DNA of 64,000 nt from Alopecurus myosuroides (taxonomy: Eukaryota; Streptophyta; Magnoliopsida; Poales; Poaceae). Within the stretch, counting starts at the first letter, position 1. Each line of letters opens with the position of its first letter. A program made the translations under genes and the position numbers. This document shows positions 1 through 13,199 of the stretch, piece after piece. The notes under the pieces were generated by a model, which saw only the letters and a list, made by a program, of their open reading frames with translations, was not told where the DNA came from and searched no databases. The stretch spans positions 60,852,527 through 60,916,526 of the forward strand of contig CM054060.1 in assembly GCA_028641055.1 (NCBI GenBank), read 5' to 3'.

Positions 1-559
1 TAGAATACGGTGGCGGCGCAAGGAACGAGGTGTGGCAAAACCTAGATTGGTTTCGGTGTGTGTACAACGCCCACGGTGCGCGTATTTTATAGTGCGGTTC
101 GGAAAACCCTAACGTGTGCGACGTGGGAGGCCCACGCCGCACGTCCGAGTCGGTTGCAGCACGCGATACGGGAGCGACCCGAACCGCCTCAGCTGTGACG
201 CGTCCGTCACGACTACGAAATCGGTTTTCCAAAACAGCAAAATAAACATAAGTATTGTCTCGGCTCGAGGCTCGATTCACGAAACGCGATCGCGACGTGT
301 CGAGACGAGCGAGCGACGGAGGAAGAGGAGGAGGAGTGCGCGAGAGGCTCTCTTGTTCTCACTCGCATACAATCACTACAACACTCCACCTTATAAGGTG
401 GTGTGCAACTCCTCAAACTTCCAATGTGGGACTAAACTTCCCACTCCCACCACTCACTTGTACACATGGGTCATTTTGAGATTTCAGAATTTGACTATTG
501 GGCTACCCACGTATGGGCCCAATATTTCAGCACACTCATATGGGCCAAATATTCCAACA
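1..559 (-). repeat. Partial 3' LTR of a Ty1/copia element
   Basis: Read on the minus strand, the LTR starts with TGTTGGAATATTTGG at 559 and runs off the left edge of the window, so its other end and its target duplication cannot be seen. A purine-rich tract and a copia pol lie directly upstream of it, which fixes it as the 3' LTR. The palindrome CCACCTTATAAGGTGG near 385-400 is a plausible TATA region. The family was not named. Confidence 0.75.
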
Positions 560-576
560 ATCCCCACCAGATCTCA
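560..576 (-). other. Polypurine tract of the copia element
   Basis: The minus strand reads GAGATCTGGTGGGGAT immediately before the LTR start at 559. A purine-rich run ending in GGGGAT next to TGTTGG is the usual plus-strand priming site of an LTR retrotransposon, and it agrees with the orientation of pol. Confidence 0.7.
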
Positions 577-1102
577 AATTCCCATTTGAAGATTTGGCAA
601 TCCTCGCTACTTGTTTATATACCAGTGTTTCAGCAGAGACTGTTAAGTTGAACTTCCGCCTAGAGCCTTAAGCTATATCTATCAGCAACTTGAACAATGG
701 ACTATGACTTGAATTGCAAGTTTTTGTGCCAATAGACTTTACTCAAAGTCATAACTAGTACTTGGCTGCCAGTAGCCTACCCCGCGGGTGGAGCATATGC
801 GTCATACTCCGTGGTCTCTTCATGCGTTTACTAGAGATCACCCAAATCTCATAGACTGCGACGTTTACAGTCGGACTCACATATGTGTGTTCTTTCAAGA
901 ATGCTCTGTAGGACAACATCTTTGCTATGAATAGCCAACATAAACACATTAAGGCATGTTGCCAACCTGCCTTACAGCTCTTTGAGAGTTATGCATCATC
1001 ACTTAGAGAGGGTTTACCAAATACTCTCCTCAGTCAAACCACTAGCTTGTTCTGTCCAGGTCCTAATTCACGGGATCTCCGATCACATAGGTTGGGTTAC
1101 CA
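577..1102 (-). other. Non-coding tail between pol and 3' LTR
   Basis: This stretch lies between the pol stop and the polypurine tract of the minus-strand copia element. No further coding frame was recognised in it. Confidence 0.5.
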
Positions 1103-2949
1103 CTATGGTGTAACGCTCACGGGTCTCATACCCATCTCCCTTGATGCACTATCTATCACATTACATGACAGTCCCTTCGTAAAGGGATCTGCCGGGTTTT
1201 TGTCTGTTTGAATATACGTAACAGTAATTACTCCGGAGTTTCTCAATTTCCTGACAGACTTCAAACATCTTTTGATGTGTCTTGATGACTTCGCATTATC
1301 CTTAGAAATGGTCACCTTGGCAATCACCGTTTGATTGTCACAGTTCATGAGGATAGCCGGTAATGGTTTCTCAACCATCGGCAAGTCCATCAAGAGCTCA
1401 CGCAGCCATTCTTCCTCAACAGTGGATGTATCTAAAGCAGTAAGTTATGCTTCCATGGTTGACCTCGTCAATATGGTCTGTTTACAAGACCTCCATGACA
1501 CTGCGCCACCTCCAAGAAGAAATGCATATCCACTTGTGGCGTAGAGTTCATCTACATCTGAGATCCAGTTGGAGTCACTATATCCCTCAAGCACAGCAGG
1601 GTGCCCTGAATAATGAATCCCATAGCTCATGGTACCATTCAGATAGCGCATGACCCTTTCAAGTGCATGCCAATGATCATTACCCGGGTTTGACATGAAC
1701 CTGCTCAATTTGCTCACAACAAAAGAGATGTCAGGCCTCGTCGCGCTCGCAAGGTACATGAGTGAACCGAATATTTGAGAGTATCTCAATTGATCTTTCG
1801 TAATCCTCTTGTTCTTTCGAAGCGTCACACTAGGATCATAAGGTGTTGGAGAAGGCTTGCTATCAATAAAGCTGAAACGGCTCAAGATCTTCTCAACATA
1901 GTGTGATTGCGTCAACGTAATCACACTCTCATCCTTAATAAGCTTGATGTTCAGAATTACATCAGTTTCTCCCAGATCTTTCATATCAAAACACTTTGAT
2001 AGAAAAGACTTGACCTCATTGATCACAATTATGCTTGTACCGAAAATCAGTATGTCGTCAACATACAAGCATAATATAACACTATCGCCCCCACCATGGC
2101 GATAGTATACACACCTGTCAGCCTCATTAATGACAAAGCCCGCAGAAGTTAAAGTTCTGTCGAACTTCTCATGCCATTGCTTAGGTGCTTGTTTCAGTCC
2201 ATACAAAGATTTTAACAATTTGCACACCTTTCTCTTTTCACCTTTTACCACAAACCCATCAGGCTGATCCATATAAATTTCCTCTTCCAACTCTCCGTTA
2301 AGGAAAGCTGTCTTTACGTCCATTTGATGAACGATAAGACCATAAGAGGCAGCCAGGGAAAGTAGTACACGAATGGTGGTCAGTCTAGCAACAGGTGAAT
2401 AGGTGTCAAAGTAATCTTCGCCTTCTCGCTGAGTGTAGCCCTTGGCTACAAGCCGTGCCTTGTACTTCTCAATAGTACCATCAGGCCTTAGCTTCTTCTT
2501 GAACACCCACTTACTGCCCACTGGCTTACAGCCATAAGGTCATTCAGATAACTCCCACGTCCCATTAGAAAGAATGGAGTCCATCTCGTTATGGACAGCT
2601 TCTTTCCAGTCATCTGCATCTGGAGATGCAAATGCCTCTGCAATAGACGTAGGAGTATTGTCCACAAGGTACACAATAAAATCATCACCAAAGGATTTTT
2701 CAATCCTCTGTCTCTTACTCCGTTTAGGAGCTTCATTGTCATACTTCTCAAGGACGTTCTCATCATGTGGTTGTTCAGTATGATCACTAGATGTTCTAGA
2801 TTCCGGAATTAATTCAGATGAAAATTTAGCAAAGCTATGCATATCTTTCATAGGAAACATATTCTCAAAAAATATTGCATCGCGAGATTCCATAATAGTA
2901 TCAACATGCATATCAGGTACCTCGGATTTGCAAACTGCCTCGTAGCTAG
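1103..2949 (-). pseudogene. Ty1/copia pol remnant: reverse transcriptase and RNase H
   Basis: This is the 3' part of a copia polyprotein that would make retrotransposon cDNA in cytoplasmic particles. The minus frame 2959 to 2541 is the linker before the polymerase (AVHNEMDSILSNGTWEL). It continues in the same frame after one stop into reverse transcriptase at 2521-1445, with [25 protein letters not shown], the catalytic LYVDDILIF and [14 protein letters not shown] second stop after STMEA separates the RNase H end (LTALDTSTVEEEWL, then SSRHIKRCLKSVR). The stop at 2538-2540 looks like a CGA to TGA change; the other is consistent with GAA to TAA. Integrase, gag and the 5' LTR are missing because the element ends at about 2949, where an unrelated repeat begins. 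It cannot encode a full polyprotein. Confidence 0.92.
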
Positions 2950-4930
2950 GAGTGTACAAGCATGCGAGAATGCAAAAAAAAAAATTAGATTACATTTGCT
3001 AGTTCGCTAGCCGCGCCGTCGTCAAGTCGGATAAGTCATAAGTCTAGTCGCGAATATTCACGCGAGCGCACGCGCTATTAGTGTGTACCTCATGTAACAC
3101 AACTATCTAGAAGATAACAAAATGCCCTCCTTATAAGTTGGTCTCCACCTCCTTGGCTAAGCAAGGTGGGACTAAATATTACAAGTGGGAAGTCATGGTT
3201 CCTGTATTTGCTTTGGATTGTTGCTTGCTGTTTGGGCCGTCCGCCGTCCCACATATGGGCCTGCGTTGCACTCCTTACACATGCTACGTAATAAAGCCTA
3301 GTGTTGTGTGGTGCCAACTGATGCACTAGAACGTACATGCATGTGTGGACTGATAACCATGTGTTCCACATATGAACAATGGTGATGTGTTGCACTTTTC
3401 AAAAAAAAATGGTGATGTATTGCAAAAGGCTCAATGGATCCTAAACGGTGACATAATATTATTATCCTATTTCGTATAGGTGACATGTGATGTAAATTAT
3501 TTTCTCCGGCAACATAGCACGAGCGACATTGGCCTCCGTGAGTCGTAGTCTCCAACCTGCTAGGGTATACTTTCCTGACGTTGCAGACCATGCATGTCAT
3601 CGGCCTGCTCATGTAGGTGCTCCGGCTTGGAAGAGGACACGTCGGCATCGTCGTCAACACGAACAAAATGTCACCATGAATCCCTACTAGTCACTAGAAG
3701 ACATATAGGGAAATTAGACCCAGATCTAGTAAATCGGGCTCTCCCAACACCCTCACATATGCAGAGGAGGACAGGGTGGCGACCTACTAACATAAGAGGG
3801 ATTGGCAGTGTCCTGTGCTCAGAATGTCGCCTCTCTAGGGTTTGGCGATGAGAGACCGAATCTACTCTATTTGTGCATTGCAAAGGGAGAGAAACCGATA
3901 GAGGAGGCCAAGAGTGCAACATGGGCGCTGTCGATCTCCTTGACACCGATAGAGGAGGCCAAGATCCCGATGTCATCATCTTTAGCATGGTTTGTGTTGG
4001 ACCGTCGGTGAAGACGAAGGGACACCGGTAAGGATGACGTCGTCGTCTTTAGTGCACTTTTACGGCGGCGGACAATAACATCCTCTTCGTCATGGAGACA
4101 TGGAGGATTCCAAACCAGAGAAGAAGACGCTGCCCATACGCTGAGATATTGTCAACCACCGGGCTGAAACAGTTAATGAAGAAAACGGAGATCACCCCCA
4201 TAGAAATGAGCAAGCACCTCACGACTATAAACAGCGTCGGGGCCTTTCCGGGCCAACCAACGACTTGATTTATCCATTCCAGAAGAGTGATTGACGCTGG
4301 TGTGGCATCCACTTTTCTATTAGCGCATGGACTACGGCAAGAAGATGGGTCATTTCTTCATGCCGGAAGAGCGAACGACGCCTACGGAGGAGGAGAGGGC
4401 GGGGACCTACTAGCTAGCGGAGGAGGGGAGGTGGTGCAGCGTGCTAAAAAATTCGTCTCCCTCGGGTTAGGAGATGATAGAACGAATCTACTCTGCATAG
4501 TCCATATAATATGAAACCGACCAAGAGTCGGTGCATTCCAAAGAGAGAGAGGTGGAGGAGGCCAGGAGTGCGACATGGGTGCTACCAAGCTCATCGACAT
4601 CAGGGCCACTTAAAAAACGCCGATCGTGAGATGTCATCATCTTTGGCATCGTTCACGGCGGTGAAAATGGCGGCAAGCTAAATGCCGGAAGCCCCGACAC
4701 CGTCGTGTTTGGTACACTTCATGGCGGTGGATAATAACATATGCCTTCATCATGCTTGTAAGGAATGTATCGGTCTCGGAATGTACAAGCTAGCCTCAAT
4801 TCACAGCATGCACATCAGCAACAAGAACAGAAATAGAAAAAAGAAGGAACTTGACCACACCACTTCAGCACATGTAGCGAGAAAAGGACATATACGGGCG
4901 ATCATGGCCGAGGCTTGACGCTCGCCGGTT
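2950..4930. repeat. Unclassified repeat family, copy 1
   Basis: From GGAGTGTACAAGCATGCG onward this segment matches 62514-64000 almost base for base with scattered small indels, and it partly matches 5550-6070. It contains no convincing coding frame. A TTATAAG box at about 3132-3138 with a nearby GGTGGGACTAAA resembles promoter blocks in grass copia LTRs, so part of it may be LTR-derived, but no pol is attached. A short internal direct repeat, ACCGATAGAGGAGGCCAAGA, occurs near 3896 and 3946 here and only once in the right-hand copy. The right limit is uncertain because the other long copy leaves the window. Confidence 0.7.
3380..3424 (+). mobile_element. Tiny poly(A) insertion with 15-bp target duplication
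   Basis: TGGTGATGTGTTGCA (3380-3394) and TGGTGATGTATTGCA (3410-3424) flank a 15-base insert, CTTTTC followed by nine A. The repeat copy at 5574-5590 has one target copy and no insert, which is an empty site. The right-hand copy at 62945-62992 has the same insertion. It looks like an extremely 5'-truncated retroposition event. Confidence 0.6.
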
Positions 4931-5549
4931 TCTCAAAAAAAAAAATGTAACCTTCCCACTCACGGTTAATACTTCTGCTCGCTGTCTATTTCTTTGGCCA
5001 ATCTCAAAACTAGGACCATTGTTAATCGACCGACGGTGACATAATTTCGAGGTATTTTTCTAATGTTCTAATATTCATGAATTCATCACGCAACATTTAA
5101 GTAATTTAATCTAATAGGATAGTTGTATTGTACTTTATTTGCGCTCATTTTCAATTACTGATAGTTAAAAAACTATTGTGTGGAATTGGTATTGATACCA
5201 CCATCACCCACTTTATATCATAGATAAAATTATATATATGTTTATGCATGGGCATATCCCTTTCCATGTACTTGATCATGAGACCTCTTACTCGCATAGC
5301 TCTCCATAGTTGAATATTTTCTTATATTGGTTGGTACCATCGCCACTCACTCTCTTTTACCTCTAACTCATATTATATCTAGGATTGTAAAAATATTTTT
5401 AATACTGATATAAGAGATCAACTGAATGTACTTATGTGTTCATTGGCAATATTTCATACTCATGGAATTTATTAATGTTTGGATTTTTATAGTAAGGGGC
5501 CTTAAATTTTAATTTCGCCCCGGGCCAAAAAAATCTCGGGACCGGCCCC
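4931..5549. other. AT-rich stretch without a recognised gene
   Basis: The stretch starts with a run of A at about 4935-4946 and is AT-rich, with TATATATATG at 5232-5241. No long frame, tRNA fold or transposon terminus was recognised. Confidence 0.5.
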
Positions 5550-6070
5550 GCAAATGTGTTCCACGTATGATCAATGGTGATGTGTTGCAAAAGGCTCAAC
5601 GGATCCTTAATGATGGTATAATATTATTATCATATGTTGTCTGTATACAGGTGGCATGTGATGTAAATCATTTTCTCCGCCAAAATACCACGAGCGACAT
5701 TGGCCTCCGCGAGTCGTCGTCTCCAACCTGTTAGGGTATACTTGCCTGACGTTCCATACCATGTCGTCGGCTTGCTCATGTAGGTGCTCCGGCTTAAAAG
5801 AAGGCACGCCGGCATCGTCTTCAACACCAACAAAATGCCGCCATGACCTACTAACAGAAGGTGAAGAGGGGGAGAGGGCGGTGACCTACTAACAAAAGAG
5901 GGGTCGGCGGTGTGATGTGCTCAGAATGTCGCCTCACTAGGGTTTGGCGATGAGGGGCCGAATCTTCTCTATTTGTGCATTGCAAAGGGAGAGGGATCGA
6001 TAGAAAACGGCCGAGAGCTAAATGCCGAAAGCCCCGACACCGTCGTGTTTGTTACATTTCATGACGGCGT
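5550..6070. repeat. Unclassified repeat family, diverged copy 2
   Basis: This block follows the order of 3350-4730 with internal deletions. Shared landmarks are CACGAGCGACATTGGCCTCC, CTCATGTAGGTGCTCCGGCT, CTAGGGTTTGGCGATGAG and GCCCCGACACCGTCGTGTTT. It is clearly more diverged than copies 1 and 3 are from each other, and it lacks the small poly(A) insertion. No coding capacity was seen. Confidence 0.75.
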
Positions 6071-7689
6071 CTCAACCCAGGGTGATCAGCTCCAAGAAAC
6101 AACAACTCCACCTGGACTCTCCATGTCAACACACCATGCACCCTTGACGCAGGTGAATGGCGGGACTTGTTCGGTCTCGACAAAGACGTTGTCTTGGACG
6201 TCTCGCCGACGATGTACATAGCGCCCCTGAGGATCAACCTTGGATGGCGACGAGCACCGGAGGAGATCAACATGGAACTCCAAGACATGTCTCCAAACAT
6301 GATGCTCCCAACGGAGGTACGACGTCGAGGACACCAACATCAAGACGGTCCAACTCCGAACCTAGGAATTAGCCTAGAGACATTAACCAAACTTAAGTGA
6401 GAGCGAGAGAAGAGCCGACGCTCCTCGGCGAAGCCTCCAAGGAGGGAAACGACACCCACAGGCGTCGTCGTCACTGCACCATCCGAGAACAGACATGACT
6501 TTCTCCCGTATTTCACCGCCGCTCCTTCCGTGCTCAGAGGTATGGGGAAACTAACCATGTTGTTCACACCACCGTCACTGCAACATCCTGCTGTCGTAGC
6601 CGCAAGGCCGTGAGCATGAGCATTCCGCTACCGCACGGACGAGAGCCCACCGGTCTACCATCTCCGACATGGTCGAGCACCTTGAGCAATCCTCCACCTC
6701 CTGCAAGGATGAGGATCCATTGTCGTGCTGTTGTCATGCTCCAGACAGCTGCAACACAGTCCGACCCACGAACCTAGATCGGTCCCTGGTTGGTTCCAGA
6801 TCTAGTCTACGCCGCCATCACCATGGGCACCGACATCGGCTCCTTCGTGGCCTAGACCGCCTCCTGTAGCCACCGTCGACAGAGGTTGCGCCTCCTGCCA
6901 CCCCATGACCGCCGGCGGCCGTACGGACACAGACCTCGCAATGCGCCGTCGCCTCCAGGCATCCGCCGCCACCTCCATGGATGCACATCTGAGTTCCAGG
7001 GCCTCCACCATGCCACCCTCCAGCACCGCCGCATAACTCCTCTCGCCGGGCGCCGACGCAAGACACACCAGAACCGCACACAGCGGCCGTGAGGCCGCTC
7101 CCGACAAACGCCCATGCCGCGGCTTTGTGGCCCAGATCGGGCCGAACAGGCCCATACTAGCGCCAGAAAAAGAGAGGTAGTGCGAGCAAGGCGCAAGATT
7201 GATTATGTCGCTTGACCATTGCAAGCTAGATCCTTTTCGGAGAGAGACCAGGGGTAGCCGGTCTCAGGGAGTCCGCTCCCCCGTGCCGCCCCCACTCGGG
7301 TGGCAACAGAGGAAAACCCTAGCCATCGTCGGGCCTTTCCCCTCCTCCTCCCTCCGCCTTCGCCGGAGGATGCAGCCGAGCAAAAAGCTCCCACCGATGG
7401 CGACGGATGCAGGGTCTCTCTTGCTCGTGCGCCTCGTCGTGTGCACCGTTGGCATGCGCCGTGGCGGTGCTCCCGGATGGCGTGGCAGCATGTGACGACA
7501 CAGGGAGGTCGCGCGGCGGCAGTGTTAAGGTCTGTGGTGGTGGCTCCTTCGCAAGGGGCGCGTCCTGCTGCACGTCGTTGTGCATGGCGGCTGGCCCGAC
7601 CTACCTTCGTTGGCCTATGCGGGCCACGTCTTTGGGGCGTGGTGTCGGCGCGCTGGAGCGCGAATGGCGCGGGGCTTCGGATTCAGAAC
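6071..7689. other. GC-rich stretch without a recognised gene
   Basis: Many short overlapping frames occur on both strands, as expected in GC-rich DNA. None carries a motif I recognise, and none is supported by a plausible exon structure. It lies outside the left repeat array and could be the outer part of the same large transposon, but no terminus was found. Confidence 0.4.
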
Positions 7690-9070
7690 GTTGGCGAATA
7701 GCCACGACCTGAGATCTTATGCAACAATGACGGCTCATGGAAAAAAAGATGCTAAAATCTTGGGACGCCACGGCGACGATGTGGGACATAAGATGATAGG
7801 TAATAGGTATAATTTCTTCCTTAAGATAATAGTGTGTTGCAACGATATTGACAAACGTGACACATGAAGTGATGTGCAGTAGTTATGAATCAGCATAGAA
7901 TAAAGAAGCCCATCACCGAGAATTTGGTGACAAAACCCTAACACATTGCATTGTAACACTAAAAAATAATGTACTATAACCCCCAAATTGAGCGGGAAAA
8001 CGCTGAAATACAATTGACAGGGAATAATACAAAAGGTTTAAGTCATAAAAAACGTTACTCCCCGATAGCTAAAACAGTGATATTGAAATGTTCGTACGTC
8101 CTAGGTATCCAAGCACGTAGCCACGACGATGTGAAGACACATAAAATGATGATAGATAATATCTATAACTTCATCCTTAAAGTAACGCGTGATTGCACTA
8201 TGCATGAAATGATAGGCAACATTTATTTACTAGCTTACAATAACTAAGTCCATTACTGATAAGTGGGAGGGAAAACCCCAAAAAAATGTGCTACAATTTA
8301 CGGAAAAACACAGTGTACTATAGCTCTCATAAACCGGGCAGGATGACCCCAAAAAAGTCGAGCTGGAATACATCTAAAGTTACAACTTATGAAAAATGTT
8401 GCTCCCCTGGAGATTTCAAATTTCTACAGAATCACCTCAACCAGAGCTTGTATGCCACAGTTACGGCTCATGGAACAAAGCGATGATACTAGAATGTTCA
8501 GAAACCCTAGGTATCTTAGCACGCTGCCACGACGACGAGATGGCACACATAATTATAGATCACAACTACAATTTCATCCTTAAAGGAATAGCTCACGCGA
8601 TGACGGCGAAATGCAAGAAATGATGGGCAATGCTATTTCATTCTAGAAAATAAGTAAGCCTCACGTTTAGTGTTTGGGTGGGAAAACACTGAGCTACAAC
8701 CCTAAAACAGTATAGTATACCCTAAAAAAGGGGGAAAGAAACCTCGAAAAGAAATCAACGGTGCATACGCTCGAAGATACAGGTCATGAAAAACGTTACT
8801 CACCAGATCTTACAAACGGCTCCAAAATCTCTCTGCCTAGAGCTTCTATGCATTATTTACACCTCCGGGAAAAGGCATTGATGGAGAAATCTTTGGACAC
8901 TCGGAAATCCTACCACGCCGCGGATGATATGAAAGGTAATAGAAACCATTTCATGCATAAACCTGATAAGACGCATCGACGACACCACGCATGAAATGAT
9001 AGACAATAGTTGTCTCCTAGCACAAAATAATAACGTCCGTCGGCGCAACGACGCATGAATGATAGAGCAC
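7690..9070 (-). repeat. Left array of diverged tandem units (about 340-405 bp)
   Basis: About four degenerate units recur with anchors near 7760, 8101, 8507 and 8900. Each carries a variant of CACGACGATG, then ATGAAATGATAGGCAATA, then GGGTGGGAAAACACTGAGCT. Reverse-complemented, these match motifs at 14762-20060: CATTTCATG preceded by GGAGATAACTGTTAC, and CTGTTTTGGGATTTCCCGCC. Arrays of one motif in opposite orientations on either side of a block are typical of the subterminal regions of CACTA-type transposons. No CACTA terminus was found. Confidence 0.6.
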
Positions 9071-11679
9071 CGGGGCCTACGAGCCAATCCCTTATATACG
9101 ACTAGAGGACAGACTATGGCGAGTGATGGAGGTTGATGGCACATTTCATGAATCGTAGAGTGTCAACGCAGGAGCGTTTGTGCGTGTTAGTAGAATCTAG
9201 ATGTGTATGAGTTGGATACACCCAGTGAAAACGTACAGCTTGGATGACAATACACGAGTGGTCCACCCGGCAGCTACATCCGATTTTCGATTCATAGCGT
9301 TCAAGCTTATCTTTCACAATCTTGGAGCGACCGAGGACAACACGACAGCATCGACGAAGGCACGGTCGTGGCCGAGGCCTCCCACCACTGAAGTGTTCTC
9401 GCGCCACCGTATAGCTCGGTGGTAGGAACTGGTTTATGACCATCGGCATTGTGAAGTGGGGATTCCAGCATTGGCCCGAACCAAACACTCATCCGGGACT
9501 TATGCCACCTATGGGAAGGAAGATTAGATCTGTCACGCTAGCTCCTGGGGTTTGCCGTATCCACCATACCGTTCATCACGGCCACGTCTCTAGCATCATC
9601 CATGTGAGTTGCCAGCAGCCTACGCCTGTACAAGACCCCAAGCATGCACGAGTGAGCGTCTCGCTGTGCACTTTGAGAGTTTCTCTTACTAGTCTGTTTG
9701 CATCTGCATGGAGATGGACGGTTTTCATGATTTCGCGTCCTCGTTTTCTTGCAAGTACATAATGACATTTTTAGTATGTGTAACATTGCAGCCAAATAGA
9801 AGATACTTCATAAGTACACAACATACATAATAAGAAAAGGACAACAGAGGATGCATGAAAGTGACAATGTGTAATGTCAAATGCATGAAACTGACACCGA
9901 TCTGTTTTTAAAAGAAAAGGAAAATTTGATATTGTACTCCAATACAATGCTATCATGCATACCAGTGAACATTCATACAAAAAGTACTTCGACACCAGGA
10001 ACATGTCGCCTCGGTCTTCCTCGTCTCCAGCCTGACATTCAGCAGCTATATCTGTTCTTGTTAGCATAGGTCTCTGCTCACATGTTGCCTCAGTTCAGCA
10101 AACCCTAGTATATGTTCTTGTTAGCAGTCTGAATCAGTCACCTTGGCTCGACAAACTCAACAAATGATATACAACAAACTTCCACCGAAGATTAACACTA
10201 CATGATTTAACCATCAAGAAATCAAAACACAGTAATAGTCCAACAACAGCCAGAATAACAGTCCTAGAGAGTCCATGGAAATTACAACCACCCAGCAGAA
10301 ATAGCTTCGGCTTCTTGTTGTTCCATCCTTGAGCCATGCATCATACACATCAGCCTACCATGATTCTAAAACTTACACCAGTGTAGGAAAGGAAATCCTA
10401 GGCACAAGTGAACTCAAAGTAAGAATAGATTATCCTAGACCATGTGAGACGATACTTCTAATCAAGCTACTTAGCATAGAGGAGCTTGTAGGTAACTTGC
10501 TATTCTTATAAGGCAGAATCCAAAAAAAGGGGAGGAAATAGCAAAGTAATGTTACACACAAAAAAGCATGTAGATAATCGCAGATAAAATTGTTCACATT
10601 AGGTATTTGAACCCAAAATTAGCACCATTATCAACTTGAAACAGTAAGACAAGCATGTTATTTAGCTTTTCGGCAAGCCGGCTACTGTAGCCCTTAGCAG
10701 CCTAAACAAGCATGTCACGGCTTAAAGGCCATGTTATCAGAGCACAAATATGAGTAAGGACATGAACCATAAAAGGACCTAAACCCACGAAGTTTAAGAA
10801 GTCCAACACTGCCATCGTATGGCACGGTGAACTCACCGCCATTCACTTCTCCCCTTCATCAACCCCACGGAAATTCGCTGCTCCTTGTACAACTCCAGCT
10901 ACTATCTCTGGTTGAAGAACCTCATCTCATCCATCACCTGCGCGATAAAATACCAAGACAGATTCACCTCCACGGCGCAAGAAGCAATTACTCAACACAC
11001 AAACACGATATACTAATGTTCCGCCGAAAAAGATATACAAATGGTGCATACATAGATGACAGGACCATGATTTTGATCAAGGGAAACACCAGATAACTCA
11101 AAACAACAAATGGAGAACACTACATACATAAGAAATACCAAACCGCCAGTACATGCATATATCTCAAAGTTTAAACATATAAATAACCATCCCGACCTTT
11201 TCTAAGAAGGACCCACATGCCCTACCTCGATGCACTTTATATATCAAGTTTTAACTTTTAGTACACAGATGCTTTTACCATTGTGTTCATACAACCCTCT
11301 ATTTTGATATAATATAATCTAGCTCTTTTTTACAGTTAGAAATGCCAATCAAAATACGATTTTTTCATAATGGAAGGAATCAACCACCATGATGGCAAAC
11401 AAGTGATAAACGACATATATTGTCATGTGGATATACTGGACAAGTAAAATCTTGCAACGGTTGAAGTGTGACCATCTCTTTTATCAGATGTTTTATTTGG
11501 TAATAGCAAATAGACATATTATTTCATCATTATCAGAAGTTATTATAGCAGAAAGTATTGCTATACACAGGCCTCAAACTCACAAACAGCAACAACACCA
11601 ATTGTAAACACATGTATCCAACAGGCAGAAGCAGACAAGGGAGCAAGCACAACAGGTTTTTGTACATTAATACTAGTCA
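9071..11679. other. Stretch between left array and weak gene tract
   Basis: No frame with recognisable motifs was found. The part from about 9770 is AT-rich and could be untranslated or intronic sequence of the minus-strand tract to its right, but no direct signal shows this. No RNA gene was recognised. Confidence 0.35.
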
Positions 11680-13199
11680 ATTCAAGCACGACCAAGGAAA
11701 CACCTTTGGATGCTGATGTCGATGAGCTCCTGGACGACAGCATCAAGGCTGCTACAGTTCGCCTTGGTGGCGAGCATCTTGGGAGCACGAAACTCATACA
11801 GCTTCCTCGCTGGGCCGATCACTGCCTGGTGTAAGGCGTGGCAGCAAGATTCAGTCAACTCGATACAAGGAATAGGGTATGACTTAACTCTCAACGGAAA
11901 GGCAATACTGCTGCTACACGTAGCTATGCAAAAATAGATCAAACTATGAAGCTGCATATATATTTCAAGTACTACTATGGACAAGAGACAAGAATCCAAT
12001 ACTGGAAAAAGGAATAGATATGACATGCAACAAGGCTCGTGATAAGATAAAAAGTTTTGCATAGGTGTTGACTCCATCCATCATGCATGCTTTGCCTGAA
12101 ACCCGACCATCCATCACCCTCACCATGTTATCCTCGTCGTCCACGCCTCGGTCGACCCGGTCCCGGAAAGTAATGCACCACAACATTGCTCATAGCATAC
12201 AGTTGATATCTACACACAAAAAAATTAACATGGTAATCAAACACACAAAGTTGATACTTGGAAAATAGCAACAATAACCCACATGTAAGCTACTTGACTA
12301 GAATAATTTCAAAATCTGCAACCAAAAGTTTCACTTGAGTAAGAATAATAAAAAGAGTTTATGTTGATTTCCTGCCTTGCTGGTGACTGATCAAAATTGT
12401 GTACAAATAATGCACCCAACAAATTTACATAAAGGGATGCGTTTGTGGTGCAAACATACGTGCACACATGAGCCGATTAAAAAGGGTTTTACACCTACAA
12501 AGATGCGTGCAAGTTGTTCTGGTGCAGTGCAGTGAAAGAGATATGGTGCAGATGGTTTCCAAGCGTCCTGCATCCTACGGATAATCAGGTTGTGTAGAAG
12601 TGGTAACTATATCCTACACAAAATCCCGATGAAGCTGTATATCGGGCAGATTTCTGCCCCCAATGATACGAGATGCACAATCAAATCATGCATTCACGGC
12701 CAGGGAATCCAGGAACACATCCAATCTAGCAAGAGATGAGATATTGAGATGCATCCCACACAATAATCTAATCTGATGGAGAAGAGAGATAGATAGAGGA
12801 AGAGAGAGCAGTACGCAAAAGTAGACGCAGATGTCCTCCCAGCTGCAGGGGCCGCTGTCCTCTGGCTTACAGCTTCAAGCCGTGGCTTTGAAGGCAAGCT
12901 TCGACTACAACAACTTCTCCTCGTCGTCCCTGATGCCATGGTCCCGGTGCAGGTCGGCAGAGGAACAGCCGCGGGAGAGGAGGGCCAAGGGCGGGCCTCT
13001 TGGAGCGCATCGCGTTTTCCTGGAGGCGATGACTGTACAGACACTGTCCCAGGAACCGAGCGTGGCCACGACGCGCGGCTGCACTCGACAAGCTCCCCGA
13101 GGCTAGCCTGGACCGCGAGGCCACACAGACAGCAGCCTCGCCGCCGACAGCCTCATAGCCCCCCGCCTTTCCTCTGTCGATTTTAGCCGCCGCCGCCAT
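11680..13199 (-). other. Possible minus-strand transcription unit, function unknown
   Basis: A GC-rich ATG-initiated frame runs from 13199 down to 12867 (110 codons, beginning MAAAAKIDRGKAGGYEAVGG). It is rich in Ala, Arg and Ser and poor in acidic residues, as organelle transit peptides often are. Further down, a frame through 12186-12055 (ITFRDRVDRGVDDEDNMVRV) and another ending at 11682 (LDAVVQELIDISIQRCFLGR, then RA and stop) read like exons separated by AT-rich introns. No family was recognised and the splice sites were not verified. It sits between the two inverted arrays, so it may be a gene fragment carried by a transposon. Confidence 0.3.

Noticed and set aside
6802..7701. Several overlapping GC-rich frames of 60-140 codons
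   Set aside because: They overlap on both strands in all phases, have no recognisable domain and lie in a repeat context.
7690..9070. CRISPR-like regularly spaced repeats
   Set aside because: The units are degenerate, hundreds of bases long and lie in a plant nuclear context; they are transposon or satellite repeats.
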